NCBI RefSeq assembly: GCF_001028175.1
Contig: NZ_AEJF01000085.1
Location: forward strand, 89,094 to 153,093
Direction: 5' to 3'
From: Caballeronia mineralivorans PML1(12)
GTDB taxonomy: Bacteria > Pseudomonadota > Gammaproteobacteria > Burkholderiales > Burkholderiaceae
DNA length: 64,000 nt
A model generated the notes under the pieces. The model did not search any database and was not told where the DNA came from. It saw only the letters and a list, made by a program, of their open reading frames with translations. Below, in pieces: positions 35,602 through 43,287 of the stretch. Every line of letters begins with the position of its first letter. Positions within the stretch are counted from its first letter, which is position 1. The position numbers and the translations under genes were made by a program.

Positions 35602-36117
35602 TTAGACCGCGGCAGGTTTGAAAGTCATCGCCAGACCGTTCATGCAATAACGCAGTCCGGTAGGTTTGGGGCCGTCATCGAAGACATGACCGAGGTGGCC
35701 GCCGCATCGCCGGCAATGCACCTCCGTGCGCGATACGCCGAAAGACAAGTCCTCGTGCGTGCCGACCGCGTGGTCGAGCGGCGCCCAGAAGCTGGGCCAG
35801 CCGGTATGGCTGTCGAACTTCGTGCGCGACGAAAAGAGGTCGAGCTGGCAACCAGCGCACGCAAACGTGCCACTGCGATGTTCATCGTTCAAAGGGCTGC
35901 TGTAGGGACGTTCAGTGCCTTCGTGCCGCAACACGTTGTACTGCGCGGGAGTCAACATGCGACGCCACTCGCCATCGGGATGAACGACTTCGAACGATTC
36001 ATCGGCCTTGCCGCTGCTTGGCCCGGTCGCGCCTGACACGCGCCGTTGATTGAACGTGGCAAACGTTGCTGCGGCCAGGACGCTTCCTGCTAATAGAAAC
36101 TGGCGCCGGGTGTGCAT
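35602..36117 (-). CDS. msrB: Tat-exported peptide-methionine (R)-S-oxide reductase
   Basis: 171 residues. The N-terminus MHTRRQFLLAGSVLAAATFA is a twin-arginine signal, so a folded enzyme is exported to the periplasm. The MsrB domain has two zinc CxxC pairs (FACAGCQLDLF, VHCRRCGGHLGHVFDDGP) and the catalytic Cys in GLRYCMNGLAM. HTGWPSFWAPL contains substrate-binding Trp residues. It reduces methionine-R-sulfoxide. AGGAGC precedes the ATG. Operon with dipZ. Confidence 0.95.
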   Translation of the reverse strand: MHTRRQFLLAGSVLAAATFATFNQRRVSGATGPSSGKADESFEVVHPDGEWRRMLTPAQYNVLRHEGTERPYSSPLNDEHRSGTFACAGCQLDLFSSRTKFDSHTGWPSFWAPLDHAVGTHEDLSFGVSRTEVHCRRCGGHLGHVFDDGPKPTGLRYCMNGLAMTFKPAAV

Positions 36118-36716
36118 GATGTGCTCCTGAACAAAACTAGCTCTTTTAGGAATGCCTTACTTTGTACGGGCGGCTTCCGGGTCGCTGCAGTGAACCGCGA
36201 TTTTGCATCTGCATGTGCATCTGGATAGGCAAACACTTCGATCACAGCTTTAATCCGTCGGAGCGTGAAAATCGTGAGGAATATCGAAGTTGTGTGGCCT
36301 ATTTCAACCGGGTCTTGAATGCGGCGAGGTTTTAGCACCGCCAACGTTCTCTGCGCGTCTGTTAGCTAGTTCGTCTTGGGGCCGCGGCGGGTTACACGTG
36401 GTTAGTCAAATTCCCTGATCGGCATTCGGATGCGTGTCCATGAACGCCCGTATCGTATTGTTTTCGCCGCTATATTTATTGAAATATAGCGTAACGCGGT
36501 TGACATCGACTTGACATGCTTAGGGCGCGGACACCATCAAACCCGATGGATCTGGTGGCGCGCTTTGGCGGCAAGGAAAGAGACGATGCCCCGAACAGGG
36601 CATCGGTAATAGACGCAAGTCGTGGCGACTTCAAGAGGCTTCAGCAGCTTGTACAGCGAATCCCATACCCCGGCACCAGGAAACGCTTCACGTGCCCTTG
36701 AGCACTGAGGCCCCCC
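36118..36716. other. 600-bp intergenic region without a clear gene
   Basis: No frame shows convincing coding character. Weak frames exist at 36090-36344 (minus) and 36516-36701 (plus). The latter contains DLVARFGG, reminiscent of a GGDEF motif, but no other part of that domain. An AT-rich 10-bp inverted repeat lies at 36468-36491, followed by TTGACATCGACTTGACATG at 36501-36519, which offers -35-like hexamers. Confidence 0.45.
36468..36491. repeat. AT-rich perfect inverted repeat
   Basis: CGCTATATTT, ATTG, AAATATAGCG: ten perfect pairs with a 4-base loop in an otherwise GC-rich intergenic region. It could be an operator or a small hairpin. No T-run follows on either strand. Confidence 0.5.
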
Positions 36717-37190
36717 TCACCGCACCATATACCCGCGATCTGTCATGCATTCGCTATACGAGCGCCAGTACTGGACCATCGGTGGCTCGGGCGGAGGCAG
36801 CGCGGGCATCGGGGCATCGGCGGAAGTCGAACTCGCGTGCGCGGCAGCGCGAGCGTCTGCAGCCACGCCGGGCGTCGGGGTTCCTGACGTTGCCACCATC
36901 GATGCCGCAACCGGTGCAGACCCCGGCGCCATCGCCGATGGCAACGGCGTCGCCACCGCGACCTGGTGCACCGCAGCAGGCTTCGTGGTCGTCGGCTTTT
37001 CAGGCGCCTGGGACTGACGCGCCATATTCACGCCGGTGTGTTGATTGGCGTAGCTGTAACACATGGCGGTGTCGATGCTGGTTTGCGCCGGGCTTTGGCT
37101 GCGCATCGGAAAGGCGAGCGGCGGCTGCGCCAGCGCGCTTGCGCTCAAGAACAGGACGGCAATGCCGGCGGATAGGGGGATTATTCTCAT
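36717..37190 (-). CDS. Secreted hypothetical protein with two conserved-looking cysteines
   Basis: 157 residues, not in a named family. Signal peptide ~1-21 (MRIIPLSAGIAVLFLSASALA). IDTAMCYSYANQHTGVNMARQ near residue 45 and a C-terminal YWRSYSECMTDRGYMVR each carry one Cys, separated by ~80 residues of Ala/Pro/Thr-rich low complexity. The two Cys segments could pair as a small disulfide-linked helical hairpin. The ATG at 37188-37190 follows AGGAG. An upstream in-frame start at 37241 would lengthen the leader unnaturally. Confidence 0.65.
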   Translation of the reverse strand: MRIIPLSAGIAVLFLSASALAQPPLAFPMRSQSPAQTSIDTAMCYSYANQHTGVNMARQSQAPEKPTTTKPAAVHQVAVATPLPSAMAPGSAPVAASMVATSGTPTPGVAADARAAAHASSTSADAPMPALPPPEPPMVQYWRSYSECMTDRGYMVR

Positions 37191-37465
37191 AGCTCGTGCA
37201 CTCCTGGAAACAGGAATGACGACGCCCGGATCGGAAGCCAATTCCGAAGCGCCGCCAAACGAGCTTTCACCTTACTGTCCGCGTCTCGCACCCATGCGAA
37301 AGACTATCGCTCTAATCCGCCAACTTCTCGCATTATTCTCCTGCTTAGCGCGCTGGACCGCGTTTTTTCGAAGGTATTGATCGATTTAAAAACGCTCGAA
37401 GCCACGACCTGCGATTCGAGAATCAGCATGACGCATCGCACCACAAAATCATCCGCTTCGCGACG
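37191..37465. other. Intergenic region upstream of LysR remnant
   Basis: About 275 bp; an open frame extends upstream of the LysR remnant (SHDLRFENQHDASHH), but nothing in it is recognised. It may be degraded coding DNA. Confidence 0.3.
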
Positions 37466-37570
37466 ATGCCGCGATGTTTGTACTATCCGGGGCATCGCCA
37501 TGTTCCGGCGGGCTTGCGCACGTTCATCGATGTGATTCGCGAGTTCAACCCGCCCGTGCAACCAGCCTGA
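37466..37570 (+). pseudogene. C-terminal remnant of a LysR-type regulator
   Basis: A plus-strand frame ending at TGA 37568-37570 reads MPRCLYYPGHRHVP, then AGLRTFIDVIREFNPPVQPA. This is the terminal strand and helix of a LysR effector domain (YYPxxRHVPAxLRxFIDxIRE). No HTH or earlier effector-domain sequence precedes it. It is convergent with the thiolase gene, whose stop lies 1 bp away, so a deletion probably removed the rest. Confidence 0.6.
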
Positions 37571-37571
37571 C

Positions 37572-38759
37572 TCAAAGGCTTTCCAGCGCCAGCGCAATAC
37601 CCTGCCCGCCGCCGATACACAGCGTGACCATCGCTCTTTTCAAGCCGTCGCGTTTCATTGCGTGGGCGAGGCGCGTGACCAGCACCGCACCGGTTGCGCC
37701 GATAGCGTGACCGTGGGCAATCGCGCCGCCTTCGGGGTTCACCACATCGTCAGGCAAGCCCAATTTGCGCGCGACCGCAATCGGCACCGCGGCGAACGCT
37801 TCGTTGATCTCGATGCGCTCGAGATCACCTAATTTCCAGCCCGCGCGATCCAGCGCTTGCTGCACGGCAGGCACCGGTCCGAGGCCGAACATGCCCGGCT
37901 CGACCGCCGCGATGCCGTAAGCCACCAGCCGCACCGAAGGCTCGATCCCATTGCGCTCGGCGAACGCGCGGTCTGCTACCAGCATCGCCGCTGCACCGCT
38001 GTTCAAACCCGGCGCATTGCCCGCCGTGATCGTGCCGTCCGGGCGAAATGCGGGACGCAGCTTTGCCAGCATCGCGAGCGTGGTGTCGGGGCGCGGCTGT
38101 TCGTCGGTATCGAAGACGATGGTTTGTTTGCCCGCCTTCACCTCCACGCCGACAATCTCCGCCTTGAACAAACCCTTCGCTTGCGCCGCGGCGAAACGTT
38201 GCTGCGAACGCTCGGCGAATCGATCCTGCGCCTCGCGCGTGATGTCCACCTGCGTCACGAGATCTTCCGTATGCCAGCCGGAATGTTTACCGGAGAAGGC
38301 GTCGTCGAGACCATCGCGCAACATGCTGTCGTGGATTTCCGCATTGCCCATCCGATACCCGAAGCGGCCGTTATCGAGCAGATACGGCGCACGGTCCATG
38401 TTTTCCATGCCGCCGGCCACCGCGAGTTGCGTGAAGCCAGCGGTTATCTCATTCGCCGCCGAGACGATCGCCTGCGCGCCCGATCCGCACACGCGGTTCA
38501 CGGTCAGCGCGGGTACCGAGACTGGCAAACCGCCATTCACGGCCGCCTGGCGCGCGGGATTCATGCGATTGCCGGCCTGGATCACGTTGCCGAATGTGAC
38601 CGAATCCACGCTCTGCCCCGCCACGCCGGCACGCCGCAGCGTTTCACGGATGACGGCGGCTCCAAGGTCCGTCGCGGGCGTGCCTTTCAGCGTCCCGTTG
38701 AAAGCGCCGATCGCGGTTCTGACCGGCTCGCACAGCACGATTTCACGTTGTTGGCTCAT
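37572..38759 (-). CDS. Acetyl-CoA acetyltransferase (thiolase)
   Basis: 395 residues, a degradative/biosynthetic thiolase. Nucleophilic Cys91 is in NRVCGSGAQAIVSA. The other active-site loops are INEAFAAVPIAV, EGGAIAHGHAIGATGA (His) and LCIGGGQGIA (second Cys). It joins or splits acyl-CoA with acetyl-CoA. No beta-oxidation or PHB genes lie beside it. AAAGGACG precedes the ATG at 38757-38759. A copy of the MarR operator lies at 38865-38876, ~106 bp upstream, so expression is likely under the adjacent MarR protein. Confidence 0.93.
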   Translation of the reverse strand: MSQQREIVLCEPVRTAIGAFNGTLKGTPATDLGAAVIRETLRRAGVAGQSVDSVTFGNVIQAGNRMNPARQAAVNGGLPVSVPALTVNRVCGSGAQAIVSAANEITAGFTQLAVAGGMENMDRAPYLLDNGRFGYRMGNAEIHDSMLRDGLDDAFSGKHSGWHTEDLVTQVDITREAQDRFAERSQQRFAAAQAKGLFKAEIVGVEVKAGKQTIVFDTDEQPRPDTTLAMLAKLRPAFRPDGTITAGNAPGLNSGAAAMLVADRAFAERNGIEPSVRLVAYGIAAVEPGMFGLGPVPAVQQALDRAGWKLGDLERIEINEAFAAVPIAVARKLGLPDDVVNPEGGAIAHGHAIGATGAVLVTRLAHAMKRDGLKRAMVTLCIGGGQGIALALESL

Positions 38760-38864
38760 GATTCGTCCTTTCAATGTTAATGAGCGGGCGTGAGACAAGC
38801 AGGCGTTGCCGACAACAGTGACGCCTTCACATTGCGCCCGACTTCATCGATGATAATCTCTTTC

Positions 38865-38876
38865 GTGCATATGCAC
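38865..38876. promoter_or_regulatory. MarR-type operator, thiolase side
   Basis: Perfect palindrome GTGCATATGCAC followed by TTTGTGC, in the gap between marR-like gene and thiolase. The same GTGCATATGCACTTTGT 17-mer occurs at 39368-39384. Confidence 0.75.
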
Positions 38877-38919
38877 TTTGTGCGGAAAAAAACGCCCGGC
38901 ATGGCACCAGGCGCTTGAT

Positions 38920-39351
38920 TTATTCCATCGATGTCAATTCGAACAGCGACTTCCTCAGTTCCCCGGCGCGTTCCCGGCCGAACTTTTCCTCGAATTCCCT
39001 TTGCGCCTCGCGCCATTGCAACGAGGCTTCCCCGAGCGTTTTCCTGCCGGCGTCAGACAGGCGCAGCGCTACGGCACGCGTGCTGGCGTCTTGCTGCTCG
39101 GCGGCGACAAGGCCATCGCGCTGCAACGGTTTCAGTGCGCGGACCAGCGTGGTGCGCTCCATGACCATCGCGTCTGCGAGTTCGGCCATGGTCACGCCCG
39201 GACGCCTGTGGATTGCCGCGAGCAGCGTGAATTGCGCCGCCGTCACGCCCGCCTGGCTGACATGGCGTTCATACAACTGCGACACAAAACGCGCCGCCTG
39301 ACGGATGGCGAAACAGTTGCAATCGAGATAGGAGAGATTCGGGGTAGTCAT
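38920..39351 (-). CDS. MarR-family transcriptional regulator
   Basis: 143 residues. Winged-helix core: QAGVTAAQFTLLAAIHRRPGVTMAELADAMVMERTTLVRALKPLQRDGLVAAEQ, with the DxR wing (QDASTRAVALRLSDAGR). N-terminal LDCNCFAIRQAARFV carries two cysteines, common in redox- or ligand-sensing MarR proteins. Two copies of the same palindrome lie upstream of its start and between it and the thiolase, which argues for autorepression and control of the thiolase. ATG 39349-39351 is used; ATG 39358-39360 is an alternative closer to the operator. Confidence 0.9.
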   Translation of the reverse strand: MTTPNLSYLDCNCFAIRQAARFVSQLYERHVSQAGVTAAQFTLLAAIHRRPGVTMAELADAMVMERTTLVRALKPLQRDGLVAAEQQDASTRAVALRLSDAGRKTLGEASLQWREAQREFEEKFGRERAGELRKSLFELTSME

Positions 39352-39367
39352 AAAATCCATAGTATTT

Positions 39368-39379
39368 GTGCATATGCAC
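39368..39379. promoter_or_regulatory. MarR-type operator, autoregulatory
   Basis: Perfect palindrome GTGCATATGCAC directly upstream (17 bp) of the MarR-type gene start, identical in 17 bases to the site at 38865. Position overlaps where promoter or leader would be. Confidence 0.75.
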
Positions 39380-39432
39380 TTTGTCAAGCTCGAGAGTTTG
39401 GGCTTCGACGACAACCGGCCCTATTTCTCTAT

Positions 39433-40494
39433 TTACCCTTTGGGATAAGCCACGACATCGCCTTCGACCGACAGCGAGATGCGCTCGCCGACACGCGGAT
39501 GCGAATGCCCCGCCACGCGAATCTGCACACCGCGCGCGCCGGTGACGGACCGCAGCATGACGCTGGCATCGTGGCCGTAGAACACGACTTTCTCCACCAC
39601 CGCCTCTACACCGTCGCCTTCCCCACGACGATCCGAAACAATCCGGATCTGCTCCGGCCGGATCATCACGTCGACATCGATATCGTTCGCGGTCATCGCA
39701 CGCGCGATCGGCAAGGTGCCGAACTCACACACCACCTGCTTCGAATTCGCGCGATGGATCGATCCGGGCACGATCACCGCATCGCCGACAAAACTCGCCA
39801 GCTCCCGCGACACGGGCCGCCGATACACCGCTTCCGGCGAATCCGTCTGCACCAACCGGCCGCGCCACAACACCGCGACTTCGTGCCCGAGCGACAACGC
39901 CTCGGCCTGATCGTGCGTGACGAGCACCGCGGTTGCACCGGTGGCCGCTAGCGCGTTTGCCACGGCCTCGCGGGTTTCGATCCGCAACGCGGCATCGAGG
40001 GAAGAAAACGGCTCGTCGAGCATGACAAGCGATGGCGACGGCGCAAGTGCGCGCGCCAGCGCGACGCGTTGCTGCTGTCCGCCAGATAACGCCTGCGGCG
40101 GCCGGTCGCCATACGCGGCAGGCAGACCGACGAGCGCGAGCAATTCGTCCACCCGATACCGCGCCCGCCGCTGCTGCCGCGGCAAGCCGAAGACAATGTT
40201 ATCGGCGACGGAAAGGTGGGGGAACAGCGCGCCTTCCTGCGGCACATAGCCGATCCGGCGCGCTTCCGACGGCACATGAACGCCCGGCCCGGCCACGCGC
40301 ACGCCGTCGATCTCGACCGTGCCGCCGTCTGCTCGTTCGAAGCCGCAAAGCACCCGCAACAACGTGGTCTTGCCACTGCCGGACGGCCCGAGCAGGGCTA
40401 ACAGGGTGCCCCGTTCCACCGATAAATCGACGCCATGAAGCACGGGTTGACCATCGAAGGATTTCGTCAGGCTGGTAACGCGAAGTTCGCTCAT
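39433..40494 (-). CDS. Ferric iron ABC transporter ATPase (FbpC-like)
   Basis: 353 residues. Walker A LLGPSGSGKTTLLRVL, Q-loop IGYVPQEGALFPHLSV, signature ALSGGQQQRVALARALA, Walker B LVMLDEPFSSLDAAL and the H-loop VLVTHDQAEA are all present. A C-terminal TOBE-type domain (~260-353) is typical of FbpC/PotA ATPases. Last gene of the Fur-box operon, six bases after the permease. It powers import of Fe3+ captured by the periplasmic binding protein. Symbol not assigned because FbpC and AfuC cannot be separated by eye. Confidence 0.92.
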   Translation of the reverse strand: MSELRVTSLTKSFDGQPVLHGVDLSVERGTLLALLGPSGSGKTTLLRVLCGFERADGGTVEIDGVRVAGPGVHVPSEARRIGYVPQEGALFPHLSVADNIVFGLPRQQRRARYRVDELLALVGLPAAYGDRPPQALSGGQQQRVALARALAPSPSLVMLDEPFSSLDAALRIETREAVANALAATGATAVLVTHDQAEALSLGHEVAVLWRGRLVQTDSPEAVYRRPVSRELASFVGDAVIVPGSIHRANSKQVVCEFGTLPIARAMTANDIDVDVMIRPEQIRIVSDRRGEGDGVEAVVEKVVFYGHDASVMLRSVTGARGVQIRVAGHSHPRVGERISLSVEGDVVAYPKG

Positions 40495-40500
40495 ATCGAT

Positions 40501-42144
40501 TTACTTGTCAGGCGGCGAACCGGCCTGTAGTCCTGCTTTTAAATCCGCCGCACGCCCCTCTACCGCCGATCTCCCCAGCAACGTGAACAGCCCGATGGAT
40601 GCCGCCAGCGAGATGCCCACGAGCAACGCGGCATACGGCGCGGCAGCGGCAAATGCGAGCGTGGAGGTATCGATCCAGACTTGAGTGGCGAGCGTACGCG
40701 TGCCGCTCGGCGAAAGCAGCAGCGTGGAGTTGAGTTCGGTGACGACCGAGATGAAGACCATCGTTGCGCCCGCCCCGAGGCCGGGACCCGCCAGCGGCAA
40801 GAGTACACGCCGCACGGTTTCGCGCCAGCTCAGGCCAAGCGATCGCGCAGTTTCTTCCAGACGCGGCTGCGCTTGCGTGAATGCCGCGCGCACGCTGACC
40901 AGCGCGAGCGGCAAAAAGAGAATGGCGTAGGCGACTACCAGCAGCGCGGCGCTTTGATACAGCGGCCTCAGCGCATGCACGGCCAGCGACACGATCGCCA
41001 GCGCGACCACGAGACTCGGCAAGCCTTGCGCGAGGAACACGATGCGTTCGAACGTCGTCGCAATCCGGCTGGGAAAACGCACCAGCAAGAACGCCAGGGG
41101 CACGCACGCAAGCGTAGTGACAACCGCCGCCGCGCAGCCATAACCGATCGATGAGAACGTCGATTCAAGCAGCAGTTCCGGCGACACTTCCGCCGGCGTG
41201 ATGGCGGCAGCACCGCTTTGCGTCAGCCAGAAACCGATCATGCCGATAGGCACGCCCAGCGTCACGATCGCCAACACGACAAAGGCGGCGACAACCGCCC
41301 AACGCCACGCACCGAGTTCATAACGCAGCGCCGCGCGCCTCACGCCGCGATCGATGCGTTCATACCGCGCCCTGCCGCGCACGCGCATTTCCAGCGCCAG
41401 GCAGAAGAGGCACATCGCGATAAGAATGCACGCGAATACCGACGCGCCGCTGCTGTCGAAGCTGGTCCTGTATTCGGCGTAGATCTGCGTGGTGAAGGTG
41501 CGAAAACGCAGCAGCGTGAACGCGCCGAATTCCGACAGCACGCCCAGCGCCACCAGCAGCATTCCGCCGAACAGAGCGGGCCGCAATTGCGGCAACACCA
41601 CGCGCACGAACACGCCAAGACGCTCGCAACCCAGCGAACGCGCGCTTTCTTCGAGCGCCGGGTCCATGCCGCGCAAAGCAGCGGCGACCGGCAAATAGAC
41701 GAGCGGAAAATAGGCGGTGGAAATGACCAGCAACGCCCCCGCGAAGTCCTGCAAATCCAGACTCAGCGACACCCACGCGTAACTGGTGATGAACGCGGGC
41801 ATGGCGAGCGGCGCGACGGTGAGCGCGGCCCAAAGACGCCGCCCAGGCAAGCGCGTTCGTTCGATAAACCACGCCGCCGCCGTACCCACCACGCCCGCCA
41901 CGAGCGTCGCGCTCACGGTGATGGACAGTGTATTGATGAGCAGCTCGCCCACCAGCGGCCTGAAAATCAGCTCGATGGCGTCATCCCAGCCGAACGTCAC
42001 CGCGCGATACACCGTGAAGGCGAGCGGCATCAGCACCAGCAGCGCGCACAATCCCGCCGCCACGAGCAAACCCCGCGGCGCGCGTTTGCGGCTGCGGGGT
42101 TTGGGAAGCGCGGACACGCCAACCGCCTTCGCTACATCGCTCAT
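40501..42144 (-). CDS. Ferric iron ABC transporter permease (FbpB-like)
   Basis: 547 residues, a fused double permease with ~12 membrane helices. Two coupling-helix (EAA) motifs appear: EESARSLGCERLGVFVRVVLPQLRP and EETARSLGLSWRETVRRVLLPLAGPG, one per half. This is the FbpB/AfuB/ThiP-like architecture. The ATPase starts six bases downstream and the binding protein gene ends 24 bp upstream, so all three are one transcript. Confidence 0.93.
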   Translation of the reverse strand: MSDVAKAVGVSALPKPRSRKRAPRGLLVAAGLCALLVLMPLAFTVYRAVTFGWDDAIELIFRPLVGELLINTLSITVSATLVAGVVGTAAAWFIERTRLPGRRLWAALTVAPLAMPAFITSYAWVSLSLDLQDFAGALLVISTAYFPLVYLPVAAALRGMDPALEESARSLGCERLGVFVRVVLPQLRPALFGGMLLVALGVLSEFGAFTLLRFRTFTTQIYAEYRTSFDSSGASVFACILIAMCLFCLALEMRVRGRARYERIDRGVRRAALRYELGAWRWAVVAAFVVLAIVTLGVPIGMIGFWLTQSGAAAITPAEVSPELLLESTFSSIGYGCAAAVVTTLACVPLAFLLVRFPSRIATTFERIVFLAQGLPSLVVALAIVSLAVHALRPLYQSAALLVVAYAILFLPLALVSVRAAFTQAQPRLEETARSLGLSWRETVRRVLLPLAGPGLGAGATMVFISVVTELNSTLLLSPSGTRTLATQVWIDTSTLAFAAAAPYAALLVGISLAASIGLFTLLGRSAVEGRAADLKAGLQAGSPPDK

Positions 42145-42168
42145 ACGTTCATACGCTTGTTCAACCGC

Positions 42169-43194
42169 TTAGAGTAATCCTGCCTGACGCATCAGCTTCG
42201 CGGCTTTGCTGTCGTCGCCGAGTTGTTCGATGGTAAGCGACGGCGGGCTCAACTGATCGAAAGGCTTGAGCATCGGGTCAGGTGCGACACCTGCATGCAA
42301 CGGATATTCGTACGCGATCTTGCCCTTCGCAATCAACTCCTGCGCACGTTCGCTGACAAGATACGCGAGGAATTGCTGCGCGGCCTGCTGGTTCTTGCTC
42401 GACTTCAAAACCGCTGCGCCCGATATGTTCACGAGCGCGCCTACATCGCCGTTACCGAAGTGATACATCGCGCTGCGGGTGGCACTGTCGCCGAGTTGCG
42501 TATGCAGGCGCGCCCAGTAGTAGTTGTTCACTACGCCCGTTGCCACGCCGCCGCGATTCACAGCCGCCACCACACCTTCGTCATCGTCGAAGATCTGCGC
42601 ATTTTTCTTCAGGCCCTTGAGCCATGCCAGCGCATCCGCTTCGCCCTTCATCGCGATCACGGCGCTCACCACCGGCAGGAAATCGCCATCGCTCGGTGCA
42701 ATACCGACCTTGCCTTTCCATTCCGGCTTGGCCAGATCCATCAACGATGCCGGCAGTTGCGCCGCGTCGATCTTCTTCGTGTTATAGACCAGCACGTTTT
42801 CACGCGCGAGCACGCCGACCCAGTCGCCCTGCGGGGAGTTGTAGCGGGAAGGAATAGTGGAGAGCGTGGACGCATCGGTTTTCGCAAGCAGGCCCTTTTC
42901 GTCCAGCAACATCAGTTCGGGCGAGTTCTCGGTGAAGTAAATATCGGCGGGAGAAGCCGATCCTTCCGCGACCAGTTGCGCGGCCATGGCAGGACCTTCG
43001 CCGTTGCGGATCTTCATCGAGATGCCGGATTGCTTCTCGAAGTCCTTCGCCAACGCGGCCACGACCTGTTCGTGTTGCGCGTTGTACAAGGTCAGCGTCG
43101 CCGCTTCCGAGTTCAGCGGTAACGCCGCGGCGGCAGTCAGCACCGCGATGCCGCAGAGCGTGCGCAGCACGGGCAGGGAGCGTGTCGTCTTCAT
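42169..43194 (-). CDS. Ferric iron ABC transporter substrate-binding protein (FbpA-like)
   Basis: 341 residues. Signal peptide ~1-32 (ends SEA/AT). LTLYNAQHEQVVAALAKDFEKQSG is the FbpA start; VVNNYYWARL contains the adjacent tyrosines that bind Fe3+ in ferric-binding proteins, and NGEGPAMAAQLVAEG the lobe-1 loop. It captures ferric ion in the periplasm. ATG at 43192-43194 has AAAGGA at ideal spacing; the ATG at 43203 would have none. Third-to-last gene of the iron operon. Confidence 0.92.
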   Translation of the reverse strand: MKTTRSLPVLRTLCGIAVLTAAAALPLNSEAATLTLYNAQHEQVVAALAKDFEKQSGISMKIRNGEGPAMAAQLVAEGSASPADIYFTENSPELMLLDEKGLLAKTDASTLSTIPSRYNSPQGDWVGVLARENVLVYNTKKIDAAQLPASLMDLAKPEWKGKVGIAPSDGDFLPVVSAVIAMKGEADALAWLKGLKKNAQIFDDDEGVVAAVNRGGVATGVVNNYYWARLHTQLGDSATRSAMYHFGNGDVGALVNISGAAVLKSSKNQQAAQQFLAYLVSERAQELIAKGKIAYEYPLHAGVAPDPMLKPFDQLSPPSLTIEQLGDDSKAAKLMRQAGLL

Positions 43195-43287
43195 TGCAGT
43201 CATTCCTTTTGTTGTGATGCGCCGGCTTATCGCCGGCGTGTGCTCTATTGCTTCAGCGTGCTTGAGCTTACTTAAGCCTTCTTCCGA

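Noticed and set aside
36516..36701. Possible GGDEF fragment (DLVARFGG)
   Set aside because: Only one short motif, with GGKE in place of GG(D/E)EF and no flanking similarity.
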